Shown here: positions 12,174 through 23,669 of the stretch, in pieces | Position numbering within the stretch: the stretch's first letter is position 1 | How the letters are laid out: each line of letters starts with the position of its first letter | Assembly (NCBI GenBank): GCA_023213395.1 | Contig: CM041465.1 | Location: 245,527,741 to 245,591,740 of the forward strand | Source: Cycas panzhihuaensis | Taxonomy: Eukaryota > Cycadophyta | Reading direction: 5' to 3' | Length of the DNA: 64,000 bases | Notes under the pieces: generated by a model | What the model was told of the DNA's origin: nothing | The model's database searches: none | Seen by the model: only the letters and a program-made list of their open reading frames with translations | Made by a program: the position numbers and the translations under genes

Positions 12174-15024
12174 TGTTTCTCACAATCTGGGATCTCGACG
12201 TGGATAGAATTGCAACAAGTAAGTGAAGGTACGTACTCAACTTTTTGTTTTGCATTGTTTTTTTATGACTTGGATCAACTGTTCGTAAGTGTATGCCTGC
12301 ATTTCCCTGTTGATATGCTTGATGGGTTGATTTCCCCTTTGTCGATGATGAGTTTGATCCTGGTCGATATCTATTTGGTTATCCCTTCAAGTTTATTGTG
12401 TTAAGGAAGGCCACTTAGTGCCTCTGCAAAGCTCCATTTGCTTCTTTGCTACTCTGTTTGTGTCTTTCTCCATTCATTTTTGCTCAGTCGGCTTTGTTTT
12501 TCACTTGTTTTGTCTCGTTTTCTTCATAGTTCTCTTTGTCTTTCTCCCCTTTTTGAATTCTGTGTTGGTTGGTGCCTTTTTTGCTTTGTTTTATGCCTAG
12601 CAAGTTAAGTGTTTACTAGTAGTTCACAGTATCGTGAAGATTTTTTATGCTACTACGATAAATCTCGTGGTACCAATTTTTCGAGATGCAAATTTTTTTG
12701 GGCTTGCATTTGGACATGCATTTATGGTGTCCAACTGTTACCCCATTTATTGCCAACCCAATCTTAGGTATGGCCCATTAGTTTAGCAAAACCATGGGTC
12801 CCATGGTTTTGGGCCAATTGCCCATGGATTTGGGCCCATGCTTTCATCTCATTCTATGGGCTTGAAACCATGGGCTAAGCCCCTCACCCTTATCTATAAG
12901 AACCCCCTCCTTTTCTATGTGGAGGGAGGTCAAGAAAATTATCATCACGTTGTCGTTATTTTGCCAGAATCTTGCTAGAAACAAGCGACGCCATTGATTC
13001 ATATCTCTCAACTTCTACCTTGACTTGGAAACTACCACCTAATTGTTTTGAAGAGTCCATTGGTTGGAGAAACTTTGTCATCGATGCCATCTTCACCATT
13101 TGGAATGAGGTAATCCCCTCATCACTCTATGGTAAGTTTGCTTCAAGGTTGGTTGGTTGTTTTTTTCTTCAGTTAATGGAGCATTGGTTTACTTGCATTG
13201 CCTTTCATCGTTGTTATCGCTTTGTTGCTGGTCTTTTGTTTTCATTTTGCTTGTTTTTTTCTTGTCCATGTGTCAGGTAACTTTGCAAGGGGAAAAGTGG
13301 CCAAGTATTACTTGGCAAACTATTGCATGAAGGGGACTGCCATTTCTGAGGCCCCATTTCCCCTAACTCATTAAGCCATTAGGTTTGCATGTTAGTAGTG
13401 TCCTTTTGTTGAGATTTTGGTACATTTTTCATATTGTAGATAGTTTTCTCTTAGTTGTATTGTAGGTGGAAGGCCCATAGGCGAGAGTCTTTCTCTCTAG
13501 AAGCAAGAAGTTTAGCTCTTCCATTTATTCATTTTTTTATTGCCGAATTTGGAGTGTTTGGGGCGATTTGGGGTCTCATTCTCCTCCTTTCTTTTCTCTC
13601 CTTCTCGTCTACCTTGCCATAAAAAATCAAGGGCCTGTTGTGTAATTGGAGTGTTGCCAAATTTTCTCCATAATCCAATTATACGAGGTACATATAAATT
13701 TCATTTTTTTTGGTTTTCATCGTATTTGAGTTTAGTTAATTTTTTTTTTTTTTGTTATAAGGTGATTCGGCAAGCAAAAATGCTATCGGATTTTTATTAG
13801 AAATCTATGTTTCCATAAGATGCATGTTCAACTAACTTGGCTCGAAGCTTATATGGTGATTTGGCGTGTGGTGAGTTACTGAAAAATACAAAAAATTGTG
13901 GTTTTGCGTGGATTACCAAGTATTTTTTGTGAGTCCCACTCAAAGGTGGTTTTTTTTTTTTGTATTTTAAGCACACAAAAAGAAGAAGAAGAGAGAAATG
14001 TTCTTTTTGGCATTTTAGTTTATTTTCATAAAACAAAAAGGGTAGGATTGTTTGACTTGATTACTTATTTGAGCAGAGTTTGCATGATATCTTTCTGCCC
14101 TTGTTTGTAGGATTTGATTTATGTTTTTGAAAGGAAAATGAAAAAGAACAGGAAAAGAAGGTTTCGGGGGTAGAGTTGGGGATAAAAAAGATTCTTTTCC
14201 GATTTGCATTCTGTATTGCACACTACATTTCTTGTTTGGCAATGTGTGTTTGTTTTTTAGAGGTTTAACGAAGGAGAGGGTCACACTTGTTGCGAGTTTT
14301 TAAATCTGAGACTATAGTCGTTTTTGCTAGTTAGGACTTTTTGTTGTTCGCATTCAATCAAACGTGCATGTTACCTGCATTTAGGTGTTTGTTGTTTTCT
14401 TCTCTAGTCTTTTTTAGGAACTAGGGTCCATTCTCGTATCGACGAGGGGGGTTTGACGCCTTTTTGCTTGGATTTTATTATTAGATGAGGGTCCTGGTCT
14501 TGTGCTTCCAGGTGCGTTGAGTCCTCCATATCTGTGTTCCGAATAGGTGGTTGAAGTGCGTTTGACATCACCACGTGCTAACGTGTGGGGTATGGTCAAG
14601 AAAATGAACTTCATCTCTCTCGTTGAGAGCGGTGCCCTTGTCCTCTTCACCTATTGGAAGCTTGAGGCTCGTTGGAATCAGATGTGGGCACTACTAGGCC
14701 GCTCTTACATTCTTGTGAGGGTCATTGTCAATATTGACCGAGCCCCCACCACCTTATCCATGAGCGGATCAAACCTATGGTCCTAATTTCTTCAAGCCTT
14801 TTACTCTGGGCTATCCTTTCCTCATTCTTATGGATTGAGTCTGTTGTTCTAGGTCAATTAAGAGTCGGGTGGGTTAGGACAGGTTAGTAGCTTGGGGGAT
14901 TATAGATTCCTTAAGTTAGGTACATAGATCATGTAGGAGTTGCGAGCATTCGTGCTTGATCGCCTCCTTTGCACTTTGAGGGCTTTTGACTGCTGTTTAG
15001 TCCTTTCGAGGATGCTAGTCTAGG
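12174..15024 (+). repeat. Gypsy LTR / long repeat, left palindrome arm
   Basis: Starts TGTTTCTCACA right after the G0 polypurine tract. It has a TATA-like box (CTATAAG, about 12894-12900) about 90 bases after an 11-bp-arm palindrome at 12788-12810. The whole sequence recurs, inverted, in pieces between 39848 and 25440. The mirror copy begins at the same TG, which fixes the 5' end. The 3' end is not certain: homology continues into a foldback hairpin at 15025. One copy of the about 1.07-kb unit (13930-14990) is present here, against several on the right. The open frame at 14547-14786 is shared with the 25689-25949 minus frame and is repeat sequence, not a gene. Confidence 0.65.
12788..12810. 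promoter_or_regulatory. CCATGG palindrome upstream of the LTR TATA box
   Basis: AAAACCATGGG, one T, then its exact reverse complement CCCATGGTTTT. More CCATGG/CCCATG copies follow up to 12880 and the TATA-like CTATAAG is about 90 bases downstream. The mirror LTR has a similar CCATGG cluster at about 39110-39225. A regulatory role is inference from position in U3. Confidence 0.4.
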
Positions 15025-15770
15025 AACTAATTGACATTATCTTAGTTCTCGCTAGTTTCCCATTCAACTGCCTTTCTTGGTTGGTGCACGATTGTTTCTC
15101 ATCTGTCTGTTTGTACCGTTTGCTTCCATTAATAACATTTGCACTCATTTTGGTTCTTATCTAACACGTAGCATACATACACATTGTTGCTCTTAGATCT
15201 TAATTATTTCAAGCCAACAACTTCTTCTCCTACAATCGCATACATGTGATGCATGAACGCCTTGTGATCATATGTTCGCGTTCTCCTTTGCCTTCCAGAT
15301 TTGTTGCAAAGAAGTGTTTTGGGTGCCCTCTAACGGGGATACAGAGAGAGAGAGGACGTACAAAACACTACTTTGCGACGTGCAAAACACTACTTTGTGA
15401 CGGGTCGCTAGGGGCATGGAGGAATCAAGTAAAGGAAGATGCAAACATACATCCCCCGTACAATGCTTCTGCATATTGTATACGTAGTTGTGAAAACACT
15501 GCTTTGCAACAAATCCTTAGAGCGTGGAGGAATCTGGCAAATGAGGATATGAACATACGCCCCCCGCAGAGTGCTCATGTGTCTTGTGTATGTGATTGTG
15601 GGATAGGAAGTTGTTGACTTGAACTAGTTACAATCTAAGCGCAACAATGTGTGTGTGCGCTACATGCTAGATGGGGATCAAAACAAACCAAAACAAGTGC
15701 AAATGTTGCTAATAGTATTAAACAATGCAAGCAGACGGATGAGTATTAGTAGTTCACCAACCAACAAATT
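15025..15770. repeat. Foldback hairpin, left arm copy
   Basis: The segment 15050-15235 is repeated in inverted orientation at about 15590-15765; both carry the GGTTGGTG...CATTTGCACT...AGTTGTTG landmarks. The 350-base loop itself holds further short repeats in both directions (for example AAAACACTACTTTG at 15362 and 15388, and an inverted relative near 15310). A homologous hairpin with longer arms is at 24647-25437. The right arm here lost about 70 outer bases where it meets the copia remnant. No transposase is present; a non-autonomous foldback element or a rearrangement by-product are both possible. Confidence 0.65.
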
Positions 15771-16404
15771 CTTGACCAGTGATTGCAAGATCGTCCATAT
15801 AGAGAACTATGATTATGATCAAGTTATCTCTAACCCGAATGTACAAATCTGGGTTAGAGGGTGAATGATTGAATCCATGCTGGACAAGGAAGGCATCAAT
15901 TGCGTACGAGGCATGTGGTGCCTGCTTAAGTCCATATAAGGATTTCTTGAACTTGCAGACTAAGTGTTCCTAGCCTGGAACAGCATAGCCAGGGGGTTGT
16001 TTCAAGAAAACCTCTTCTTTGAGCTCTCCATTGAAGAAAACACTCTTCACATCCATCTGGTAAACAAGCCAATTGAATTGGGCTGCTAGGGACATAACCA
16101 AATGGAATGTGGTCATGTTGGCTATCGGTGCAAAGGTTTCATCAAAGTTAATCCCCTCCTGTTGTTTCAAACCTCTTGTTGCAAGGTGAGCTTTGTGATG
16201 CTCGATGGTGCCATTTGCATGGAATTTTGTCTTGTATAACCATCTACAATCAATGGCCTTTTTTCTAGGTGGCAATTCAGTCAGCTCCCAAGTGCCATTT
16301 TTTATAATGGAGTTCATCTCTTCATCCATAACTACTTTCCATGTTTGGTCTTTGACTGCCTCCTCAAACATGGAAGGCTCAGGTGTTTCAAGGATATGTG
16401 CCAT
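15771..16404 (-). pseudogene. Copia C reverse transcriptase, 5' half
   Basis: Frame 16404-15970 carries MDEEMNSIIKNGTWEL, CRWLYKTKF, HLATRGLKQQEGINFDETFAP and QMDVKSVFFNGELKEEVF, the standard opening of copia RVT_2 domains. Downstream bases to 15771 continue with FKKSLYGLKQAPHASY, DLYIR and VLYMDDLAITG, the catalytic block (usually YVDDL). The domain stops there, so the C-terminal half and RNase H are missing. It is joined directly to the foldback hairpin. Confidence 0.85.
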
Positions 16405-16741
16405 TAAGGCAAAATTTGTGGAGTCTCATTTTTGAAGGACTTTTGGCAGCTGTGGCAGGAGGAGGAGCATCCTTTAATAGTTGTTGTACCCACTTAGGAG
16501 ATGGTTGAATGCTAATGGCTTCTATTTGAAGGGCATCAACTAAAATTGGTGGCAAGGTTGTGTTTAGTCGAGTTGTTAATGTAGAGGCTGTTGGAATTGA
16601 TGTAAGGACCTAGAGTGTAGGAGGAGGTTGGTACTGGTGGCTCCAGAATTTGTCCAGAAGTCACTTGAAATGTACCAACTTCATCTGTAGCTACAAACTT
16701 AGGTTGGGGTGGAGTCGGGTCCTGTGTATCTTCTGCAAATA

Positions 16742-17754
16742 TTACATCCGTGTTGTGTAAGCTTGGTTTCCTACTGTGTCAAACACTTTGTAGGCTTTGC
16801 AACCAGGTACATAGCCAAGAAAGATGCATTTCAGGCTCTTGTCATCAAGCTTCTTTTTGTTGTCCTTTAAAACAAGTTTATAGGCTGCGCATCCAAAAAT
16901 CTTCAGGTGTGCTACTGTTGGTTTTTGACCTGACAAAGCTTCTTCAGGAGTAATGTTCCTAACCACAGCTGTGGGACTTATGTTGGTTAGGTATGTAGTT
17001 GTGGCTATGGCATCAATCCAAAATCTGGTGGCTAGATTTGCAGCACTAAGCATGGCTTTCCCTTTATTCACCAATGTCTAGTTCATCCTTTTGACTGTAC
17101 CGTTTTGTTGTGGTGTGCTGAGAATTGGCGTTGGATACCATGTTCCTTGCAAAAGTTGTTGAACTGATTGGAGATATACTCACCACCATTATCCGATTTG
17201 AGGATCTTGACTGTCATACCACTTTCATTTTCAATAGTAGCTTTGACCTCTTTGAATTTGTTTAGGGCTTGGTACTTGTTTCTCAAGAAATAGATTCACA
17301 TTTTACTTAAGAAGTTATCTATGAATGTGATGAAATACATGCTTCCATTGAGTGATTGGATTGACTTGGGCCTACAGATGTCTGAGGAGACCAATTCTAA
17401 TGGTGCTGAGGCTCTCTATGTATTTTTGAAAGGAAATTTTTCTTTTTGCTGTTTTCCCTTGAGGCATGCCTCACATATGTTGTTGTATCTCTTAATTTTT
17501 GGTAAACCATGTACCATTTGAAGCCTAGACGTAAGGATCAAGGCTTGCATATTTAAATGACTAAGGCGTTGATGCCATAATTGGTCTTTAGTGCTGTTTG
17601 GGGTGACAATGTCATTTGAATGTGAGCATTCACTTGATTTCTGAATATAAGGGGACTCTTCAACAATTATATCTTTTCCTTTATCAAGTTGAGTTGTATT
17701 GGCCATTGAGTAGGATTCGTTTTGTTGAGTAATGGCAATGGGGACACCATCCAA
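16742..17754 (-). pseudogene. Copia C GAG-pre-integrase and integrase
   Basis: From 17754 down: LWHQRLSHLN, ICEACLKGKQQKEKFP (zinc-binding H-H-C-C region, as LWHxRLGH and CxxC-type cluster), then ESGMTVKILKSDNGGEYIS with the second catalytic Asp, FCKEHGIQRQFSAHH, and from 17074 MVNKGKAMLSAANLATRFW, EEALSGQKPTVAHLKIFGC, LDDKSLKCIFLGY. This is a standard copia integrase, split over three frames (17416-17754, 17083-17286, 16742-17074). It would have inserted the cDNA; it is now inactive. Confidence 0.85.
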
Positions 17755-18007
17755 CCTGTATAAACCATCATTTTCATGTCCTGTGGCTACAAATTTATTT
17801 ATTGCATGATCTGTGATTTTACAAATGCCCTAGTTGAAGAAGACATCTAAATTCTACTTGTCCATCTAGCTAATGGAGAGCAGATTCATCTTCATTCCTG
17901 GTATAAGAAACACATTGTTGATGTGGTGCTTGATGCTGGAATCTTTCAAGGCTATTGGAGCACTATCAATTTTGGTCACATCATAAGTCAAATTATCACC
18001 AAATGTG

Positions 18008-18223
18008 TCCCCAAAGGGATAGTCTAGTGGTGGGCTACCCCTATTCTCGGATGCTTGGCTGTGGATCGATCATGGGGGCTGTCGTAGTGTGTTCCATGCG
18101 TACTCAGCTGGAGGCCGCAGATGTTAAAAGTTGTCCCCCTGAGTACCATGAGTGGGGTATAGGTGGGTGGGTGCATGTGTGTGTGCATCTAGATTCCCCC
18201 TCACGCGAATCAAAAATGAAAAA
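18008..18223 (+). mobile_element. tRNA-like SINE inserted in copia C
   Basis: A 216-bp insertion in the copia protease, flanked by a 17-bp direct repeat AATTATCACCAAATGTG (17991-18007 and 18224-18240), the expected long target-site duplication. Its 5' end has GGGATAGTCTAGTGG, a good match to a Pol III A box, and a B-box-like GGATCGATC lies about 45 bases further. It ends in an A-rich tail (CAAAAATGAAAAA). The mirror copy sits at exactly the same place in copia D. The open frame 17955-18287 is only read-through of the SINE. Confidence 0.75.
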
Positions 18224-18401
18224 AATTATCACCAAATGTGACAGTTTGGGTGCTTATTGGGTAGGTCTCTTCCAACCTATTCTCTGAATGAGTCATGTGT
18301 TTCGCTGCACCTGAGTCTAGGAGCCAAGAATTCTCAACAAGTTGCGAAAAAAGAGCTATAAAGAACATGTTATGGGAGGAGGGATCTTGATTGTCTCCCA
18401 C
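18224..18401 (-). pseudogene. Copia C protease fragment, broken by SINE
   Basis: Minus frame from 18401 reads NSWLLDSGAAKHMTHSEN, the aspartic protease active site in its copia form (W.LDSGAxxHMT), then TFGDN. Immediately after this the SINE at 18008-18223 interrupts the frame, and protease sequence resumes beyond it near 17990. The interruption splits the active-site half from the rest. Confidence 0.8.
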
Positions 18402-18614
18402 ATTGTCTCATTGTTGTTGATTGTTTTGTTGGTTCCTTTGATTTCTGTTGTGGAACTGTTGCTTGTTCTGTGGTCTTTGGCTCTGAGTAGGTCTAGGATT
18501 CCAATTCTGTTGGTAGAATTGACCTTGTGGTTGAAATGATGGCCCTTCTTATGGGTAGTAAGGGCCTCCTTGATGTGAAACAGGGCCATCTTGTTGGAAA
18601 TAGGGGCCTTCTTG

Positions 18615-19792
18615 TTACAAAATGGGCCCTCTCTGTTGTGGATAAAGGGCTCCTTCTAGAGGGCATGGTCTTCCTTGTTGATAGCCTTGTCTCTGTTGAG
18701 GGTAACTTAGACCTCCTTGTTGATATGGGGGTGCTCCTTGTTGGTAAAATGGGGTTGGTTGTTGATAATAAGGGGCAGCTTGTTGGAAGTTAGGCCTATG
18801 TGATTGACTCCATTGATTTTGCAAGAGTTGCAAATCAACTTGATGTCTTCTGCATTCAACAGTTAAGGTGTCCGATTTTACCACAAAGAAGGCAGGTGAC
18901 ATTTGGTCTACTCTATTAGTTCTTTTGAGGTTGATATTGTGTTTGTTGTTGATGCTGCTGACATGGATTGGAGGAGGAGGTGCCAACTGGTTGTTGTTGT
19001 TGTTGAGTTGGCTGCTGATGTGGCTCTTGAGAGATGGTGAAAGAGTCCAATTGTTGAGCTAGATTCTGGTGTTGATTAAACTGTTGAACTGTTCGATTGA
19101 CAATCTTGGCATTTTTTGAATTAGGAGTTGTATAGGTAAGGGTTGAGTCAGATGTATATGTAACCCCAAGTCGATTGAGTATGTTATCTTCTCATAATAA
19201 GAGCATCTCAAAGGTTATGAAGTGCATTTTTGAATAATTGTCATGTAGTTTAGAGACAAAGGAGTTATATTCTATAGGTAAGATGTTTAGGATGATAGAA
19301 ATTAAGTCATGATTTGAAGGTGGTTCAACTATGATTATAAATTGGTTCTTAATGGTTTTAATTTCAGTTAAGTGGTTTGTAACATTGCTAGCAAAAGAGA
19401 TTGGAAATAGACAAGCTTTAAGGGTTAAGGATCTAGATTCATCCTCTATCATAGAGGACACAAAGCATGGTTTATGCCTCATGAGATGTTTGGGCTGTAA
19501 CATTATCCTTAGCTTTGAAGTTAACTAAGGCTACAAGATTAGGTGGAATGGCTTTAGTGGAGTCATTTAGATTTGTCGTAGGTTTAAGAAGGGGTATGTC
19601 TCCATTGACATAAGCCCAAAAGTCATTCATGATAAGAAGGCTTTTAACTTGTTCTTTCCATGGTATGAAATTGTTAATGGCATGAACTTTAATGTTGATA
19701 GAGAGTAGCATCTGTGATGCCTTTTTTTTGTTTTGTTTTGTATCTTTGAAGGTTTTGTGCTTGTGAACTAATTTACCTAGATTTTGTGCCAT
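18615..19792 (-). pseudogene. Copia C gag
   Basis: Starts at 19792 (MAQNLGKLVHKHKTF) and contains NNFIPWKEQVKSLLIMNDFWAYVNGD, the usual copia gag opening (W....M...L). A stop/frameshift separates it from 19503-19192 (LTEIKTIKNQF...LNILPIEYNSFVSKL). A zinc knuckle (CLLCGKIGH) is readable near 18905-18870. The 18986-18615 frame then gives a tract of repeated YYQQ, PPYQQGG and YPQQ units. Gag packages element RNA. Several frameshifts make it inactive. Confidence 0.8.
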
Positions 19793-20750
19793 CTATGAAA
19801 GTTTTCGATTACTATCCTGTCTAGTTGCGTCTGCCCACGGGTGGCAAACAAGGGATCCAATATACTAGTACGTGAGTTCAAGGCTCGATATACTTCAGTA
19901 CGTGGACTGCAATGAAGGTTTAAGACCCCTTTGATTTGTCTCCTAACCTGCGCCGAACTTATACTTAACGACAGATCTAGCGGTGAGAATTTGATTAACT
20001 AATGTACTCACCCCCTCTGAGTCTAGCCTAGTCTCCAAACTCCAATAGGAAAGTTATACACCTCAGCCTGCCACCTATTACATCTTATAGCCAATGGTTT
20101 CCTCAACAAATTAGAGTAGACCAATGGTGTGTACGGGTGGTAACTTTAGAGGTCCTAACCATTCCCCTTGCAAGGTTGGAAATAGAAGATTAATTAGGAA
20201 ATTATATTTTTTAATGTAAAAAGATTGATTTTATGGTGAGGTATTACAAACAAAATGTTCTTTTCAAGCAAAATAAATGAAATAAAGATGAAAATAAAGG
20301 AAATGAAAAGACATGAATGGGTTTAGAGTGCTTTTTGATAGGTCATCCACAAGAGCATATCGACTTTCTAAGAGCAACAACTACAAAAAAACCAACACCA
20401 TGCACTTGTTAGCTTGAAAAACAGAATTAAACAGTTGATTAAAAATTACCAACAACATAAAGTTGCACATGAACTTTTGAAGAATTAAAATAAACTTTTT
20501 AAAAAAATGAAGAAAAGACTCAAATATGCTCAAACACTAAGGTTCAATTTGACAGCTTATAACTTCAGCAAAAACAACTTCAAATTAGGCTCAATCTGAT
20601 CCTAGTACGTAGAGCTTTGAATCATCTTTTCGACGATTCAGACAGTTTGAAAAATAGACTTACAATTGCTGAAATATAGCTAAAACAATGCAGGTACTCT
20701 TTTATGAAAAAAATTCAGAAGAGGATGGGCTTAAGCCGCTTTAAAACCTA
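19793..20750. repeat. Inner part of left palindrome arm
   Basis: No coding domain. The sequence upstream of the copia C gag start is matched in inverted orientation by 20835-21876. Shared landmarks include GCTTATAACTTCAGCAAAA near 20555 against its inverse near 21020, and a GGTTAGGACCTT-type block. A B-box-like GTTCAAGGC (19876-19884) on the plus strand hints at an old tRNA-like sequence, but this is weak. This region lies where the copia 5' LTR should be, yet no TGGTATCAGAGC primer site is visible. Confidence 0.6.
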
Positions 20751-20834
20751 GCCCATATATTTGATAAAAGTTTGGGTCCATAAGCCCCCTAACTGCATCA
20801 GCGGGTGGTCACATGTAGTTTGTAGGCAATTAGG
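20751..20834. other. Spacer at the palindrome centre
   Basis: About 84 bases that are not mirrored. To the left the sequence reads GCTTTAAAACCTAGCCCA, and to the right the inverse of CCTTCAAAAACTAGCCCC. All homology pairs in 12174-39848 converge here. The centre would be the junction of the inverted duplication or the loop of a foldback. Confidence 0.55.
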
Positions 20835-21876
20835 GGCTAGTTTTTGAAGGGGCTTAAGTCCATTTTCCATTAGATTTTTTTTCATAAAAGGGTACCTTCA
20901 CTATTTTGGCTATATCTCAGCAACTGTTAAGTCCGTTTTCCAAACCATCTGGATTGTAGAAAATAGGATTCAAAGTTTTACAGACTAGGGTTAGATTGAG
21001 CCTGATTTGAAGTCGTTTTGCTAAAGTTATAAGCTGTCAAAGTGGACCTTGGTGTTTGACCATATTTGAGTATTTTTTTCGCTTTTTTAAGGCTTATTTT
21101 TGGTGTTTTAGTAGTTCTTGTGCTACTTTATGTTGTTGGTAATCTTTAATCAACTGTCTAGTTTTGTTTTTAATGCTAACAAGTGCATGGTGTTGGTTTT
21201 TTGTAGGTGTTGCTCTTTGATGGTTGATATGATTCTCTCTTATGCATGACCTATCAAAGAGCACTCTAAACCCATCATTGTCTTTTCATTTTCTTTATTT
21301 CAATTATTTTGTTTGAAAAGAACCTTTTACTTGTAATAACTCAACGTAAAATCAATGTTTTTACATTAAAAAGATAATTTCCTAATTAATATTCTATTTC
21401 TAACCTTGTAAGGGGAATGGTTAGGACCTTTGAAGTTATCACCTCGCACATGCCATTGGTGTACTCTCATTTGTTGGAAAACCATTGACTATAAGGTGTA
21501 ATAGGTGGTAGGTTGAGGCATATACTTTTCTTATTGGAGTTTGGTGAGGGGGTGAGTGCCTCAGTTAGTTAAGTTCTCACCGTTAGATTTGTCGCTAGGC
21601 ATAAGTCCGACATAGGTGGAGAAACAAATCAGGGGGGTCCTAGACTTTCGTTGCAGTTCACATATTGAGATATATCAAGCCTTGAACTCACGTAACCGTA
21701 TGTCGGGTCCCTGGTTTGCCACTTGTGGGCAAGCGGCACTAGACATGATAGTAATCGAGAACTTTCCTAGAGACCCTTGAAGCTTAGACTTCTAGATTAG
21801 TAGTCCCCTAGGTAGATTAGTTCACAAGCACAAAACCTTAAAGATACAAAACAAAAGAAAAACTTAAAAAAAATAG
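20835..21876. repeat. Inner part of right palindrome arm
   Basis: Inverted counterpart of 19793-20750. It leads into the copia D gag frame, with homology to the copia C N-terminus already visible near 21810 (TTAGTTCACAAGCACAAAAC), upstream of the first open ATG at 21877. No gene recognised. The arms differ by many substitutions and indels, so they are not a recent or artefactual duplicate. Confidence 0.6.
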
Positions 21877-23438
21877 ATGGTATCACAAATGCTACTCTCC
21901 AACATAATTAAACTAAATGGTATCAACAATTTCATACCATGGAAAAGACAAGTTAAAAATTTACTTAGAATGAATGATTTTTGGGCCTATGTAAATGGAG
22001 ACATATCCCTACATATGCCAACAAAAGATCACATCGATTCTACCATCACAATTCCTCTTGATCCTGTAGCCTTAAATAATTTCAAAGCTAAGGATAATGT
22101 TGCCCTATCCTTCCTCCACTTGGTTGCTTAAGACCAAGTGGACCAAAATATCGAAACAACCCAAACATCTCGTGAGGCATGGACCATACTTTGTGCCCTG
22201 TATGAGAGAAATGATGAATCTAGATCTTTAACCCTTAAAGTTCGCCTATTTGCAATTCCTTTTGCTGACAATGTTATAAACCACTTGACTGATGTTAAAG
22301 CCTTTAAGAATCAACTTATAATCTTAGGAAAACTACCTTCAGATCATGACTTAATCTCTAGCATCTTAAACATCTTGCTCATAGAATATAACCCCTTTAT
22401 CTCTAATCTACATGACAATTATTCAAAAATGGACTTCATAACCTTTGAGAGACTCTTGTTACGAGAGGAAAACACACTCAATCGACTTGGGGTTACATCT
22501 ACATCTGAGTCTGCCCCTACCTTTACAACCTATAATTTAGAAAATGGTAAGATTGTCAATAGAGCAACTCAACAACTTAGTCAGCATCAAGACCTAACTC
22601 AACAATTGGATTCTCTCACCATCTCTCAAGAGCCGCATTAACAACTAACTTAGTAGTAGCAACAACCAGTTGGCACCTCCTTCAATCCAATTCATCAGTT
22701 TCAACAATCTCAACAACAACCACATAGTCAACTTCAAAAGAACCAACAAAGTAGACCAAATGTCAGCTGCCTCTACCATGGAAAAATTGAACATTTAGTC
22801 GTTGAATGTAGGAGATCTCAAGCTGATTTGCAACTCTTGCAAAATCAAGGGAGCTAATCATATGGGCCTAGCTTTCAACAAGTTGTCCCATATTATGAAC
22901 AACCAACCCTTTCTTACCATTAAGGAGCACCCTCATATCAACAAGGAGGTCCAAACTACTATCAACAGAGACGAGTTTATCAACAAGGAGGATCATGCCC
23001 TCCACAGGGAGCCCGTTTCCCACAACAAGGAGATCCCATTCAGCAACAAGGTGACCCCTATTACCATCAAGGTGGCCTTGTTCAACAACAAGGAGGCCCT
23101 TATTATCCACAAGGAGGGCCATCATTCCAACCATAAGGCCAATTCTATCAACATAATTGGAATCCAAGACCTACTGAACGCCAAAGAGCTTAGAACAAGT
23201 AGCGATTCCTCAACAGAAATCAAAGGAACGAACAAAACAATCAACAACAAGGAGGCAATGTGGGAGACAATCAGGATCCCTCCTCCCATAACATGTTCTT
23301 TGCAACCCTTTCGTCTCAACTTGATGAAAATTCATGGCTCCTTGACTCAGGTGCAACAAGACACATGATTGGTTCAGAGAAGATGTTGGAAGAGACCTAC
23401 CCAATAAGCATCGAAACCTTCACATTTGGTGATAAATT
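21877..23438 (+). pseudogene. Copia D gag and protease
   Basis: One frame (frame 1) carries NNFIPWKRQVKNLLRMNDFWAYVNGD, then after an in-frame TAA VDQNIETTQTSREAWTILCALYERNDESRSL, LSSILNILLIEYNPFI, and FERLLLREEN. The zinc knuckle near 22768-22810 reads CLYHGKIEHLVVEC, with the second Cys changed to His. A tract of about 250 bases (22860-23110) encodes repeated YYQQGG/YQQGG-like units. Protease follows with ENSWLLDSGATRHM (about 23323-23364). The frame is then broken by the SINE. Confidence 0.8.
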
Positions 23439-23653
23439 TTTTATTTTTTGATTTGCGTAAGGGGGAATCTAGACGCACACACACACGCATGCACCCACCT
23501 ATACCCCACTCATGGTACTCAGGGGGACAACTTTTAACGTCGACGACCTCAAGCTGAGTATGCTTGGAACCCACTACGATGACCCTCAGGATCGATCTGC
23601 AGCCAAGCACCCGAGAATGGGGGTAGCCCACCACTAGACCATCCCTTTGGGGA
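23439..23653 (-). mobile_element. tRNA-like SINE inserted in copia D
   Basis: Inverted counterpart of the 18008-18223 SINE, with CACATTTGGTGATAA-type direct repeats at 23421-23437 and 23654-23670. On the minus strand it starts TCCCCAAAGGGATGGTCTAGTGG (A-box-like), followed by AGATCGATCC (B-box-like). It differs from the left copy at roughly a tenth of positions by eye. The open frame 23374-23706 (minus) is SINE read-through. Confidence 0.75.
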
Positions 23654-23669
23654 CACATTTGGTGATAAT

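Larger units (their letters stand above)
15771..19792 (-). mobile_element. Ty1/copia fragment C (family 2), left arm
   Basis: Minus-strand order is gag (19792 to about 18850), zinc knuckle, Gln-rich tract, protease, GAG-pre-integrase, integrase, then reverse transcriptase cut off just after its YMDD-like block at 15771 by the hairpin. No LTR or PBS was found at the 5' side. The same family, inverted, lies at 21877-24646 with the same SINE insertion. Multiple stops and frameshifts. The pol order PR-INT-RT identifies Ty1/copia. Confidence 0.85.

Noticed and set aside
14547-14786. 79-codon open frame, with a relative at 25689-25949
   Set aside because: Shared between arms only because both are copies of the LTR unit; no domain.
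17955-18287. 110-codon plus frame and its mirror 23374-23706
   Set aside because: Read-through of the SINE, not a gene.
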